A stretch of 64,000 bases of DNA from Phenylobacterium sp. RIFCSPHIGHO2_01_FULL_69_31 (GCF_001824475.1 NZ_MHXN01000003.1:209526-273525); one strand, 5' to 3'; positions 53,822-62,260 are shown, counted from the first letter of the stretch. Made by a program: numbers and translations. The notes: generated by a model from the sequence alone, not told the origin.

Positions 53822-54730
53822 ATGGAGCTTCGGCATCTCGAACAGATTCTGGAAATCTGCCGCGCGGGCGGTTTCAGCGGCGCGGCGCGCAAGCTGCAGA
53901 TCTCGCAACCCACCCTGTCCAAGAGCATCGCACGGCTGGAGTCGCAGCTGTCGCTCCGGCTGTTCGAACGGACGAACGGCGCGGCGCGGCCCACCGCCTA
54001 CGGCGCCTTCGTGGCCCAGCGGGCGGAGACCCTGCTGCAGGGCGTGGCCGCCCTGACCCGCGACCTGGAGCAGCTTGCGCGTGGCGAGGAGGGGCGGATC
54101 CGCATCGCCGTCGGCCCCGCCTCGCGCCTCAAGCCCCTGCCCGAACTGCTGCGCCGGGTGGCGGTGCGGTTCCCCAAACTGCACGTGGAGACGATCCAGG
54201 AGACCGGCCCCGGCGTCATGAAGGCGCTGCACGACGGGCGGGTCGATATCGCGTTCGGCTATTCCGAGCATGCGGCCCGCTACGGCGAGCTGATCCGCAA
54301 GAAGATGTTCGAGGACGCGGTGATCCTGGTGGCGCGGCCGGGCCATCCGGCGCTGGCGCTGCGGGACGCGGGCCCGCGGGAGCTGCTGCAGTATCCGTTC
54401 GCCCTGCCCAGCGTGCTGCCGGGCGTCGAGCGCTGGGCCGGCGAGATGTCGCGGGAGGAGGGCGAGAACCTCAGGGCCTTCATCAGCGACGACTACTCGC
54501 TGATCGTGCACCGGGCGCTGGACACCGACACCATCGCGCTGGGGGCCTCGTTCCTGTTCGCCGAGCAGGTGAAGGACGGGCGGCTGGCGGTGGTGTCGTC
54601 CACCCTCGACGTGCCCTACGCCTGCTGGATGCTGACCACGGCCGAGCGGTGGCGCTCGCCGCTGATCAAGGCCATGGCCGAACTGTCCAAGGCGGCCGTC
54701 GCCGACCGGCCGCTGACCGCGGCGGCCTGA
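53822..54730 (+). CDS. LysR-family regulator
   Basis: 302 residues. N-terminal HTH: MELRHLEQILEICRAGGFSG, AARKLQISQPTLSKSIARLE, SQLSLRLFERTNGAARPTAY. The C-terminal substrate-binding domain is of the usual type (IRIAVGPASRLKPLPELLRR, LHDGRVDIAFGYSEHAARYG). It is divergent from the sulfatase operon, the classic LysR arrangement, so it most likely controls that operon in response to a breakdown product. The 89-bp gap includes TGCACAATTGGATGACAGGG, in which a LysR-type site may lie. Confidence 0.93.
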   Translation: MELRHLEQILEICRAGGFSGAARKLQISQPTLSKSIARLESQLSLRLFERTNGAARPTAYGAFVAQRAETLLQGVAALTRDLEQLARGEEGRIRIAVGPASRLKPLPELLRRVAVRFPKLHVETIQETGPGVMKALHDGRVDIAFGYSEHAARYGELIRKKMFEDAVILVARPGHPALALRDAGPRELLQYPFALPSVLPGVERWAGEMSREEGENLRAFISDDYSLIVHRALDTDTIALGASFLFAEQVKDGRLAVVSSTLDVPYACWMLTTAERWRSPLIKAMAELSKAAVADRPLTAAA

Positions 54731-54743
54731 TAGCCGCCGGCTA
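54731..54743. terminator. short palindrome between convergent genes
   Basis: TAGCCGCCGGCTA, a 6-bp inverted repeat with one central base, immediately after the LysR stop and including the stop of the opposite gene (CTA). CGCCGGCTAAGG follows, allowing an alternative pairing. There is no T-run, so its strength as a terminator is doubtful. Confidence 0.4.
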
Positions 54744-55391
54744 TGCGCGCCGGCTAAGGCCCGCCTGCTCCATCCGCCACTTGAGCTGGTCGAACCGGTC
54801 CTGGCCGAAGAACGGCTCGCCGCCGAACACCATCATGGGCACGCCCCAGTGACCGGCGGCGCGCTGGTCGACCTGGTTGGCCTCCACGACCTGGGCCAGG
54901 CGATCGGCCTGCCCGTCCGCCACGGCGCTGAGCTCGGCATAGTCCAGGCCGGCCCGTTCGGCCGCACGGGCGAGGTGGTCGCCCTCGTGCCAGTTGTCGA
55001 CCTCGCCGCTCCAGATGGTGTGGCCGACCTCCGCCACGAACGGCAGGCCCCGGCCCCGCTCCGCCGCGGCGACGCCCAGGTGGGTGAGGCGGTGGATGTA
55101 GGGCTGCTGCATCCGGTAGCCGACGCCGGGCGCCTGCTGCACCGGGTCCGGCCGCGGCCAGCGGAACGGCAGGCCGAGGAAGGCCGCCTCCCGGAAGACG
55201 TCCTTCATGAAATAGGGCGTCCACAGCGGATCGCGGGTCTCGAAGAACTCCGGCGTGCGCACCGCCAGCGGATAGACGGGCCGCACGTTGCAGGCCACGT
55301 CGTACTCCGCCTCCAGCGCCATCAGGCGCGGCGCCACCATGTAGGAATAGGGTGACCGGAAGGACCAGTAGAGGTCGTAGCCTAGGGTCAT
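54741..55391 (-). CDS. DsbA/HCCA-isomerase-like protein (2-hydroxychromene-2-carboxylate isomerase family)
   Basis: 216 residues of thioredoxin/kappa-GST fold. The N-terminal active-site serine motif is in YWSFRSPYSYMVAPR, and the C-terminal family block GVPMMVFGGEPFFGQDRFDQ is clear. Members isomerise chromene carboxylates in naphthalene breakdown or carry out related glutathione-dependent chemistry. The usual C-x-x-C of oxidoreductases is absent, supporting the isomerase branch. The substrate is unknown; no aromatic-degradation genes are adjacent. A long palindrome lies 45 bp upstream of the start. Confidence 0.85.
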   Translation of the reverse strand: MTLGYDLYWSFRSPYSYMVAPRLMALEAEYDVACNVRPVYPLAVRTPEFFETRDPLWTPYFMKDVFREAAFLGLPFRWPRPDPVQQAPGVGYRMQQPYIHRLTHLGVAAAERGRGLPFVAEVGHTIWSGEVDNWHEGDHLARAAERAGLDYAELSAVADGQADRLAQVVEANQVDQRAAGHWGVPMMVFGGEPFFGQDRFDQLKWRMEQAGLSRRA

Positions 55392-55435
55392 CGCATCCTT
55401 CCCGTCTGGTGTTTCCCGAGCTGTAGCATAGAAAC

Positions 55436-55458
55436 GTGAATTGGAATTCCGATTTCAC
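55436..55458. promoter_or_regulatory. 23-bp imperfect palindrome upstream of the isomerase gene
   Basis: GTGAATTGGAATTCCGATTTCAC-type symmetry (arms GTGAA/TTCAC, centre GGAATTCC); two base pairs break the symmetry. It lies 45 bp upstream of the isomerase start on the minus strand and is AT-rich relative to its surroundings. A dimeric regulator site is likely; its regulator is unknown. Confidence 0.45.
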
Positions 55459-55483
55459 CGTCTCCGGCGGTCCGGCCAGCGTT

Positions 55484-55497
55484 CATATCTTCGTATG
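55484..55497. promoter_or_regulatory. CATAY-N4-GTATG operator copy 1
   Basis: CATATCTTCGTATG, 61 bp upstream of the FixJ-type response-regulator start. It has one mismatch from the perfect form CATAC-N4-GTATG found at two other promoters in this locus. Likely bound by the LuxR-type HTH of that regulator. Confidence 0.65.
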
Positions 55498-55558
55498 AGC
55501 GGCGCGGGGCCGGCGGCTGTGTCATAAGATCGCAGTCCCATCGCCTGCCCGAAGACCC

Positions 55559-56173
55559 ATGCCCGAAGCCGCGATCGTCCATATCGTCGATGACGACGCC
55601 TCCCTCGGCGAGGCGCTCGCCAGCCTGTTCCGGTCGGTGGGCCTGGAGCCGCGGCTCTACGGCTCGGCGCAGGCCTTTCTCGACGCCGAGCTTCCGGACG
55701 CCCCCGGGTGCCTGGTGCTGGACGTACGCCTGCCTGGCCTCTCCGGGCTCGACTTCCAGGCCCAGCTCGCCCAGTTCGGGATCGGCCTGCCCGTGGTGCT
55801 GATGACCGGCCACGGCGACATCCCGATGTCGGTGCGCGGCATGAAGGCGGGCGCCGTCGACTTCCTGCCAAAGCCGTTCCGCGAGCAGGACATGCTGGAC
55901 GCGGTCACCACCGGGATCGAGCGCGACCGCCAGCGCCGGGCCGCCGATGGGGGTCGACGGGCGCTGGAGGAGCGTTTCGCCACCCTCTCCCCACGCGAGC
56001 GACAGGTCATGGCTTTGGTCACCGCCGGCAAGCTCAACAAGCAGGTGGCGGGCGAGCTGTCGCTGTCGGAGATCACCGTGAAGATCCACCGCGGCGCGGC
56101 GATGCGGAAGATGGGCGCGCGCTCGCTGGCCGACCTGGTGCGGATGGCCGAGGCCCTGCACGTCGGCGCCTGA
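55559..56173 (+). CDS. FixJ-type response regulator (receiver + LuxR HTH)
   Basis: 204 residues. Receiver domain with acidic pocket in HIVDDDASLGEAL (Asp11-13), phosphoacceptor Asp55 in VLDVRLPGLSG, switch Thr in VVLMTGHGDIPMSV and Lys in FLPKPFREQ. C-terminal LuxR/GerE HTH: LSPRERQVMALVTAGKLNKQ, VAGELSLSEITVKIHRGAAM. The architecture and sequence equal FixJ/NodW/TtrR-type regulators. It is the output partner of the downstream PAS histidine kinase. A CATAY-N4-GTATG site lies in its own promoter region and at two other genes, indicating autoregulation (inference). Confidence 0.94.
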   Translation: MPEAAIVHIVDDDASLGEALASLFRSVGLEPRLYGSAQAFLDAELPDAPGCLVLDVRLPGLSGLDFQAQLAQFGIGLPVVLMTGHGDIPMSVRGMKAGAVDFLPKPFREQDMLDAVTTGIERDRQRRAADGGRRALEERFATLSPRERQVMALVTAGKLNKQVAGELSLSEITVKIHRGAAMRKMGARSLADLVRMAEALHVGA

Positions 56174-56174
56174 C

Positions 56175-56188
56175 CATACCTGCGTATG
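56175..56188. promoter_or_regulatory. CATAC-N4-GTATG operator copy 2
   Basis: CATACCTGCGTATG, a perfect 5-bp inverted repeat with 4-bp spacer, 37 bp upstream of the single-domain receiver gene and 2 bp after the stop of the FixJ-type regulator. It suggests a separate promoter for the receiver/kinase pair. Confidence 0.7.
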
Positions 56189-56225
56189 ATTCCGGCGCGG
56201 GCGGCGGCATGCGAAGCCGTTCGCC

Positions 56226-56597
56226 ATGAGCGCGGCCGATCCGTTGATCTCCATCGTCGAGGACGACGAGTCCCTGCGCCAGGCCATGGTCGGCCTCGTG
56301 CGGTCGCTGGGCTACCGCGTGGCCAGCTATCCGAGCGCGGAGGACTTCCTGGCCGCCGACGCCCGCGACCGGTCGAACTGCGTCATCACGGATATCCAGA
56401 TGCCCGGCCTCTCGGGCATCGACCTCAAGCTCCGGCTCACCGCCGAGGGCGTGGCGACCCCGGTGATCATGGTCACGGCCCGCGCCGAGCCGGCCCTGCA
56501 TGAAAAGGCAATGGCCAGCGGCGCCTGCTGCCTGCTGCGCAAGCCGTTCACCGCCGAGGCGCTCATCGACTGCCTGGACCAGGCCCTGGCCGCCTGA
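56226..56597 (+). CDS. single-domain response regulator (FixJ-like receiver)
   Basis: 123 residues consisting only of a receiver: ISIVEDDESLRQAMVGLVRS, phosphoacceptor Asp56 in VITDIQMPGLSGIDL, Thr in VIMVTARAEP and Lys in LLRKPFTAEALIDCL. There is no output domain, so it may act as a phosphate sink or as a modulator of the adjacent histidine kinase, as in other FixLJ-T-like loci. It precedes the kinase gene by 57 bp. Confidence 0.92.
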   Translation: MSAADPLISIVEDDESLRQAMVGLVRSLGYRVASYPSAEDFLAADARDRSNCVITDIQMPGLSGIDLKLRLTAEGVATPVIMVTARAEPALHEKAMASGACCLLRKPFTAEALIDCLDQALAA

Positions 56598-56654
56598 GCG
56601 GTGGACACCCTGCCCCGCTCTTCGGCTAAGGTCGCCCGGCAAAGGGGTGCGCGC

Positions 56655-58205
56655 ATGGATCCGGCCGAGCGGGGCGATCTCTTCGACCTCGTCCAGGAGA
56701 GCATCGTCGTCTGCGACGCGGCGGGCCGGATCACCGCTTGGAACGCCGGCTCGACCGAACTCTATGGGTGGGACGCCGGCCAGGCGCTGGGCCGCCCCCT
56801 CGCCGATCTGCTCGGAGCCGGGGGCGACGACCCGGCGCTGCTGGCGGACGGCCGCTGGGAGGGCGAGCTTGCCCGCCGCGCCGCCGACGGACGCGAGCTG
56901 ATCGTGGAGGTGCGCCGCATCGTCCGGCGCGGAGCGGATGGCGAACCGGCCGAGATCATCGAGACCGCCCGCGGCATCACCGAGCGGCGGGCGGCGGAAC
57001 GGGCTCTGCGCGAGAGCGAGTATCGCTACCGCAACCTGTTCCAGGCCATGGCCGCCTCGTTCTGGGAACTGGACTTCCGCCCGGTGGGCCAGATGCTGCG
57101 GGAGATCCGCAAGGCGGGCGTCTCGGACTACGCGGCGCATTTCGCCGCGCATCCTGAGTTCGTGCGGGAGATGATGCGGGTCACCCGCGTGCTGGCCGTG
57201 AACGAGCAGTCGGTGAAGCTGTTCGGCGTGGACGACGCCACCGCCCTCTTGACGACGATCGACCGCTTCTGGCCCGAGGCCAGCACGGGCGTCTACGCAG
57301 ACTCCGTGGTGGCGGCCGTCTCCGGCCGGCCCAGCTTCTCCCGCGAGACCCGGCTGCGCACCCTGGACGGCCGCGAGTTCGACGCCCACTTCACCGCCTG
57401 CTTCCCGCCCGAGACCGTGGCCGACGGCAAGCTGCTGATCGGCATCATCGACATCGGCGAGCGGGTCCGCGCCCAGCGCCAGCTCCAGGATCTCCAGGCC
57501 CAGTTCGCCCACGCTGCGCGCGTCTCGATGCTGGGCGAACTGACCGCCTCCATCGCGCATGAGGTGAACCAGCCGCTGGCCGCCATTGCGACCAACGCGT
57601 CGGCCGGCATGCGCTGGCTCTCCCGCCCCGAGCCCGACCTGGACGAGCTGCGCGGGATCAACACCCGGGTCGTGGCCGACGCCCAGCGCGCGGCCGCGAT
57701 CATCGCCCGGGTGCGGGACATGGCCGTACGCCGCGCGCCCGAGCCGCGGCCGCTGTCGATCAACGCCGTGGTCGAGGAGGCGCTGCTGTTCCTGCACCAC
57801 GAAAGCCAGGGCAAGGGCGTCAGCATCGAGCTTGCCCTCGATCCCGACCTGCCTTCCGTCATGGCCGATCGGACGCAGCTGCAGCAGGTGGTGGTGAACC
57901 TGATCGCCAATGCGATCCAGGCCATGGCCGCCGACGACGGGCCGCGGGAGATCCGCCTCCGCACGGGCCTCGACGCCGAGGGCAAGGTGTCGGTCAAGAT
58001 CGAGGATACCGGGCCGGGGGTCCGGCCGGACGACCTGCCGCGGCTGTTCGACAGCTTCTTCACCACCAAGGCCGACGGGATGGGCATGGGCCTGCCCATC
58101 TGCCGGTCGATCATCGAGACCCACGGCGGCGCGATCCGGGCCGAGAACAACGCGGATGGCCGCGGCGCCTGCTTCGCGTTCAACCTGCCCGCCGCCGAGG
58201 TCTGA
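56655..58205 (+). CDS. PAS-domain sensor histidine kinase
   Basis: 516 residues from ATG 56655 (AAAGGGG upstream). PAS domain about residues 10-120 (LVQESIVVCDAAGRITAWNA, GSTELYGWDAGQALGRPLAD), followed by a second PAS-like region around residues 125-275 (with WELDFRPVGQMLREI, LFGVDDATAL). H-box SIAHEVNQPLAAIATNASAG with His302, N-box VVVNLIANAIQAM, G-boxes EDTGPGVRPDDLP and GMGMGLPICRSIIETHGG. No transmembrane helix is visible, so it is a soluble sensor like FixL; no obvious heme-binding histidine pattern was recognised. It is the cognate kinase for the two upstream regulators. Confidence 0.93.
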   Translation: MDPAERGDLFDLVQESIVVCDAAGRITAWNAGSTELYGWDAGQALGRPLADLLGAGGDDPALLADGRWEGELARRAADGRELIVEVRRIVRRGADGEPAEIIETARGITERRAAERALRESEYRYRNLFQAMAASFWELDFRPVGQMLREIRKAGVSDYAAHFAAHPEFVREMMRVTRVLAVNEQSVKLFGVDDATALLTTIDRFWPEASTGVYADSVVAAVSGRPSFSRETRLRTLDGREFDAHFTACFPPETVADGKLLIGIIDIGERVRAQRQLQDLQAQFAHAARVSMLGELTASIAHEVNQPLAAIATNASAGMRWLSRPEPDLDELRGINTRVVADAQRAAAIIARVRDMAVRRAPEPRPLSINAVVEEALLFLHHESQGKGVSIELALDPDLPSVMADRTQLQQVVVNLIANAIQAMAADDGPREIRLRTGLDAEGKVSVKIEDTGPGVRPDDLPRLFDSFFTTKADGMGMGLPICRSIIETHGGAIRAENNADGRGACFAFNLPAAEV

Positions 58206-58224
58206 CCGCACGCTTAGGCAGCGT

Positions 58225-58238
58225 CATACCAATGTATG
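58225..58238. promoter_or_regulatory. CATAC-N4-GTATG operator copy 3
   Basis: CATACCAATGTATG, perfect inverted repeat, 87 bp upstream of the alpha/beta hydrolase gene and 19 bp after the kinase stop. The same palindrome occurs at two other promoters here, tying the hydrolase to the FixJ-type regulator. Confidence 0.7.
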
Positions 58239-58325
58239 CGACGGCGCACCGCAGGTTGAATTGAGACCGTCACGCTTGGGGCGCAATCTGCCGCTCACTG
58301 TCCTCCCACAGGAAAGGAGCCCCCC

Positions 58326-59195
58326 ATGCCCACCATCACCACGAAAGACGGCGTCGAAATCTTCTACAAGGACTGGGGCTCGGGTCAGCCGATCGTGTTC
58401 AGCCATGGCTGGCCGCTCACGGCGGACGACTGGGACGCCCAGATGATGTTCTTCGCCAGCAACGGCTATCGCGTCATCGCCCACGACCGCCGCGGCCACG
58501 GCCGGTCGACCCAGACCTGGGACGGCAACGAGATGGACACCTACGCCGACGACCTGCGGGCGCTGGTGCTCGCGCTGGACCTGAAGGACGCGATCCACGT
58601 CGGCCACTCCACCGGCGGCGGCGAGGTCGCCCGCTATCTGGGCCGCCACGGGACCGACCGCGCGGCCAAGGCCGTCCTGATCGGCGCCGTGCCGCCGGTG
58701 ATGGTCAAAAAGGACAGCAACCCCGAGGGCCTGCCCATCGAGGTGTTCGACGGCTTCCGCAGCGCCCTGCTCGCCGACCGCGCCCAGATGTACATCGACA
58801 TCCCGACCGGCCCGTTCTTTGGCTTCAACCGCCCGGGCGCGAAGGTCAGCCAGGGCATGATCGACAAGTGGTGGCTCCAGGGCATGATGGGCGGTGTGAA
58901 GGCGCACTACGACTGCATCAAGGCCTTCTCGGAGACCGATTTCACCGAGGACCTCAAGAAGATCGATATTCCGGTCTTCCTGATGCACGGCGACGACGAC
59001 CAGATCGTTCCTTACGAGGACGCGGCGCTGAAGGGGATCAAGCTGCTCCAGAAGGGCACGCTGAAGATCTATCCCGGCCTGCCCCACGCCATGGCGACCA
59101 CCCACGCCGACCTGATCAACAACGATCTGCTCGCGTGGCTGAAGGGCGAACTGAAGGACGCGACCCAGTCTGCGGCGGCTCTCGAGCCCGCCTGA
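58326..59195 (+). CDS. alpha/beta hydrolase, non-heme chloroperoxidase/arylesterase type
   Basis: 289 residues, start with AGGAAAGGAG upstream. The nucleophile is in [15 protein letters not shown] (Ser95); the acid in [13 protein letters not shown]; the histidine in [17 protein letters not shown]. Family blocks [16 protein letters not shown] and [17 protein letters not shown] match cofactor-free haloperoxidases/perhydrolases and arylesterases. No signal peptide is visible, so it is cytoplasmic. It is likely a target of the FixJ-type regulator (shared palindrome) and is followed by a strong terminator. Confidence 0.92.
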   Translation: MPTITTKDGVEIFYKDWGSGQPIVFSHGWPLTADDWDAQMMFFASNGYRVIAHDRRGHGRSTQTWDGNEMDTYADDLRALVLALDLKDAIHVGHSTGGGEVARYLGRHGTDRAAKAVLIGAVPPVMVKKDSNPEGLPIEVFDGFRSALLADRAQMYIDIPTGPFFGFNRPGAKVSQGMIDKWWLQGMMGGVKAHYDCIKAFSETDFTEDLKKIDIPVFLMHGDDDQIVPYEDAALKGIKLLQKGTLKIYPGLPHAMATTHADLINNDLLAWLKGELKDATQSAAALEPA

Positions 59196-59222
59196 TACCT
59201 CCCCCGAAGGCAGACTGGTTCC

Positions 59223-59252
59223 GGCGCCGCCGTTTCCCCCAACGGCGGCGCC
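59223..59252 (+). terminator. strong hairpin after the alpha/beta hydrolase gene
   Basis: GGCGCCGCCGTT/AACGGCGGCGCC: a perfect 12-bp stem with loop TCCCCC, 27 bp after the hydrolase stop and 23 bp before the FMN reductase start. There is no long T-run (ATATCGCG follows). Confidence 0.65.
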
Positions 59253-59275
59253 ATATCGCGTGTTAGGACCTCTTC

Positions 59276-59851
59276 ATGACCGATCCCATCCGCATCCTGG
59301 GCGTGGCGGGCAGCCTGCGCCGCGGCTCGCTCAACCGGGCGCTCCTCGCCGCCGCCGCCGAAGTGGCCCCGGACGGCGTGTCCATCGAGATCTTCGATCT
59401 CGCGGACGTGCCGCTCTACAACGGCGACGTCGAGGCGGCGGGCGATCCGGCCGGCGTCGCGGCGTTCAAGGCGGCGATCCGAGCGGCCGACGGCGTGCTG
59501 TTCGTGACGCCCGAGTACAACCACGGTGTCCCCGGCGTCATGAAGAACGCCGTGGACTGGGCCTCGCGCCCGCCTTCGAACGCAGCGCTGAGCGGCAAGC
59601 CGGTGGGGATCATCGGGGCCTCGCCCGGCCAGACCGGGACCGCCCGGGGCCAGAGCCAGCTTCGCCAGGCCTTCGAATTCACCAACTCCTACTGCCTGCC
59701 CCAGCCCGAGATCCTGGTGTTCCGCGCCCACGAGAAGTTCGACGCCGACGGCCGGCTGACCGACGAGGCCACGCGCAAGTACCTGGCCCGCTACGTGGCC
59801 GCCCTGGCCGCCTGGGTGGGCCGTTTCCAACAAGCGCGCCCAGGGGGCTGA
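59276..59851 (+). CDS. NADPH-dependent FMN reductase family protein
   Basis: 191 residues, flavodoxin-like fold of the ChrR/SsuE-type reductases. Motifs: ILGVAGSLRRGSLNRALLAA (phosphate-binding loop), VLFVTPEYNHGVPGVMKNAV with DWASRP, and GIIGASPGQTGTARGQSQLR. It would reduce FMN or quinones with NAD(P)H in the cytoplasm. It stands alone between a hairpin and the EF-hand gene. It could in principle supply FMNH2 to enzymes such as RutA but is 16 kb away and not linked in an operon. Confidence 0.92.
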   Translation: MTDPIRILGVAGSLRRGSLNRALLAAAAEVAPDGVSIEIFDLADVPLYNGDVEAAGDPAGVAAFKAAIRAADGVLFVTPEYNHGVPGVMKNAVDWASRPPSNAALSGKPVGIIGASPGQTGTARGQSQLRQAFEFTNSYCLPQPEILVFRAHEKFDADGRLTDEATRKYLARYVAALAAWVGRFQQARPGG

Positions 59852-59943
59852 CGGCGGCGCGAAACCCCGCGATTGTGGCGCGTCCGACATGTCGCCGCCG
59901 CTTTGCGGGATGAGAGCGGACGGATCGAACGTCGGGAACATTC

Positions 59944-60639
59944 ATGCGGATCAAGACCTGGATGGGCGCCGTCGGCGCGGCGTTGTTGACCGCGGCCTGC
60001 GCCGGCGGACCGCGCGAGGGCCCGCCGCCCGGCTTCGGCGACGACGAGCCCGGCGAGGGTCCCCGGCCGCCCCGCGCCCAGCTCTTCATCAGCCCGGCGG
60101 GCCAGCCCTTCCGCGCGCCGGGCGGCCAGCCCTATCCGGTCGCGGACTGGTTCGCCAAGGCCGACGCCGACCGTGACGGACGCCTGACCCGCGATGAATT
60201 CCGCGCCGACGCCGACGCCTGGTTCACGACGCTGGACGCCAACGCCGACGGCCAGATCAGCATGCCCGAGGTCTCCCGCTGGGAGGAGGAACTGATCCCC
60301 GAGATGAGCCGCGTGGGTGTCGGCATGGCGGGGGCCGATCCGCGCGGCCGCAGACGGGGCGGCGGCGTCAACACCCGGCTACAGGGCGCGGCCGCCTACA
60401 GCCTGATCAACGAGCCGCACCCGATCCGCGGCGCCGATTCGGACTTTTCCTTCGGCGTCAGCCGCGCCGAATGGCGGGCGGCCAGCGACCGGCGCTTCGC
60501 GCTGCTGGACGTGGACGCGGACGGCGCGATCCTGGCGGCCGACCTGCGTCCGACGCCCGTGCAGGCGATGCGGGCTGGCGACGGGGAAGGCCGCATGGAG
60601 CGCCGGCCGGCCATCGGCGTACTCAAGCGCCAGCGGTAG
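59944..60639 (+). CDS. EF-hand domain lipoprotein
   Basis: 231 residues. A lipobox LTAAC with Cys19 after a hydrophobic signal suggests a lipoprotein. EF-hand loops: DADRDGRLTRDEF (about 74-86), DANADGQISMPEV (98-110) and a C-terminal DVDADGAILAADL. The first two have the D-x-D-x-D/N-G pattern for calcium. Between them and the third is an Arg/Gly-rich, probably flexible, region. Such exported EF-hand proteins are common in Caulobacterales; function unknown. Its stop is 1 bp from the convergent xylosidase stop. Confidence 0.88.
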   Translation: MRIKTWMGAVGAALLTAACAGGPREGPPPGFGDDEPGEGPRPPRAQLFISPAGQPFRAPGGQPYPVADWFAKADADRDGRLTRDEFRADADAWFTTLDANADGQISMPEVSRWEEELIPEMSRVGVGMAGADPRGRRRGGGVNTRLQGAAAYSLINEPHPIRGADSDFSFGVSRAEWRAASDRRFALLDVDADGAILAADLRPTPVQAMRAGDGEGRMERRPAIGVLKRQR

Positions 60640-60640
60640 G

Positions 60641-62260
60641 TCACGGCGCGTACGGCCGCTCGCGATAGTCGAACCAATCCAAGTCGGCGGGGTGCGCGCT
60701 GCCCGAGGTGTCCTGGCACGCGACGCCCACGAAGGCGCCGGTGAAGTTGGCGGTACCGGGGGCCGCGGCCTCGTCCGAGAGGATGGAGGCGTCGAACACC
60801 TGCGGCAGGCGGGTCCACCCCTCCTCCCCCGCCAGGCGGAAGGCGAAGCGCAGGCGCTCGTAGTCCACGTCCACGCGGAGCTCCACGACCCCGGGCCCGA
60901 TAGAGATAGGCGCGGTGAAGGCGTCGGCCTGGGGGCTGTCCGGCAGGACCGACATCACCTGCACGCAGCGGCCCAGCGCCGCGTCGTGGGTGACCATCAG
61001 GTAGTGGAACTTCGAGGCGTTGTAGTAGCAGACCAGGCCCGCCGCCTGCTGGAAGTGGCAGGGCTCGAAGTCCATCCGCGTCGCCGCCGTGTAGCAGAAG
61101 GCCTGCTGGCGCCTGGCCACCAGGGCTTGGCGGAACAGGCTGCCCAGGCTCTCGCGGCCGATTAGGCGCAGCCAGCCGGGACGCGCCGAGAGGCTGAAGA
61201 TCTCGGCCGGATAGGGCGTGCGCAGCCACTGGAAGTCGATGGGCAGGACCGGTTCATCGAAGTCGCTGCGCTCGGGCGCCGCCGGCCAGGGGTGCGGCGG
61301 CAGGTCGGGCGCCTCGACCTCCAGCTCCGGCGTCCCGCGGCCGTCCAGGGTGCGCAGCCAGCCGTCCTGGCCCCAGACCATCCGCTGGATCGCGGTCTCC
61401 CGCCCCAGGACGCAGCGGCCGCGGTTCGGGAGGGGACGCCCGCAGAGGTAGACGGCATAGGTCTCGCCAGCCGGCGTCTCCACCAGGTCGGCGTGGCCCG
61501 CGCGCTGCAGCGGCGCGTCCGGGCGGTCGCGGCTGGTGAGGATCTGGCGGTCGGGATGCAGGTCGTAAGGGCCCCAGAGGTCGCGGGAGCGCGCCAGCGT
61601 CGCGGCGTGGCCGAAGCCGGTGCCGCCCTCGGCCGTGAGCAAGTAATACCAGCCGTCGCGGCGGTAGAGGTGGGGCGCCTCGGTGAGGCCAAGCTCCGTG
61701 CCCTCGAAGATCACCCGCCGCTCGCCGACCAGCCGGCGCTCGGCCGGCGAATATTCCTGGCAGACGATGCCGGCGAACCGGTTGCGGCCCGGCCGGTGGT
61801 CCCAGAGCATGTTGACCAGGTACTTGCGGCCATCCTCGTCGTGGAACAGCGAGGGATCGAAGCCGCTGGCGTTCAGATACACCGGATCGGACCACGGGCC
61901 GTCGATTGTCGGCGAGGTCACCAGGTAGTTGTGGAAGTCGCGCAGCGAGGCGCCGGACGCGCCGCCCACCGTGGTCCGGCCGTAGCGCTTCACGTCCGTG
62001 TAGATCAGGTGGAACAGCCCGTCGGCGTGGGTCAGGCACGGGGCCCAGACGCCGCCGGAATCCGGATCGCCGCGCATGTCCAGCTGGCTGGGCCGGTTCA
62101 GCGGCCGGGCGACGAGACGCCAGTTCACCAGGTCGCGGCTGTGGTGGATCTGGACGCCGGGGAACCACTCGAAGGTCGAGGTGGCGATGTAGTAGTCCCC
62201 GCCCACGCGGACGATGGACGGGTCGGGATTGAAGCCCGGCAGGATCGGGTTGCGGATCAT
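60641..62260 (-). CDS. glycoside hydrolase family 43 beta-xylosidase with C-terminal sandwich domain
   Basis: 539 residues from ATG 62260, overlapping the transporter stop (ATGA). Five-bladed propeller with general base Asp13 (GFNPDPSIV), pKa-modulating Asp135 (ASGFDPSLF) and acid Glu194 (GLTEAPHLY). Early block YYIATSTFEWFPGVQIHHSR is typical of GH43 xylosidases. The C-terminal ~200 residues form a beta-sandwich (DUF1349/GH43_C2-like, with QQAAGLVCYYNASKFHYLMV). No signal peptide, so it acts on imported oligosaccharides. It is downstream of an MFS carrier. Confidence 0.93.
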   Translation of the reverse strand: MIRNPILPGFNPDPSIVRVGGDYYIATSTFEWFPGVQIHHSRDLVNWRLVARPLNRPSQLDMRGDPDSGGVWAPCLTHADGLFHLIYTDVKRYGRTTVGGASGASLRDFHNYLVTSPTIDGPWSDPVYLNASGFDPSLFHDEDGRKYLVNMLWDHRPGRNRFAGIVCQEYSPAERRLVGERRVIFEGTELGLTEAPHLYRRDGWYYLLTAEGGTGFGHAATLARSRDLWGPYDLHPDRQILTSRDRPDAPLQRAGHADLVETPAGETYAVYLCGRPLPNRGRCVLGRETAIQRMVWGQDGWLRTLDGRGTPELEVEAPDLPPHPWPAAPERSDFDEPVLPIDFQWLRTPYPAEIFSLSARPGWLRLIGRESLGSLFRQALVARRQQAFCYTAATRMDFEPCHFQQAAGLVCYYNASKFHYLMVTHDAALGRCVQVMSVLPDSPQADAFTAPISIGPGVVELRVDVDYERLRFAFRLAGEEGWTRLPQVFDASILSDEAAAPGTANFTGAFVGVACQDTSGSAHPADLDWFDYRERPYAP

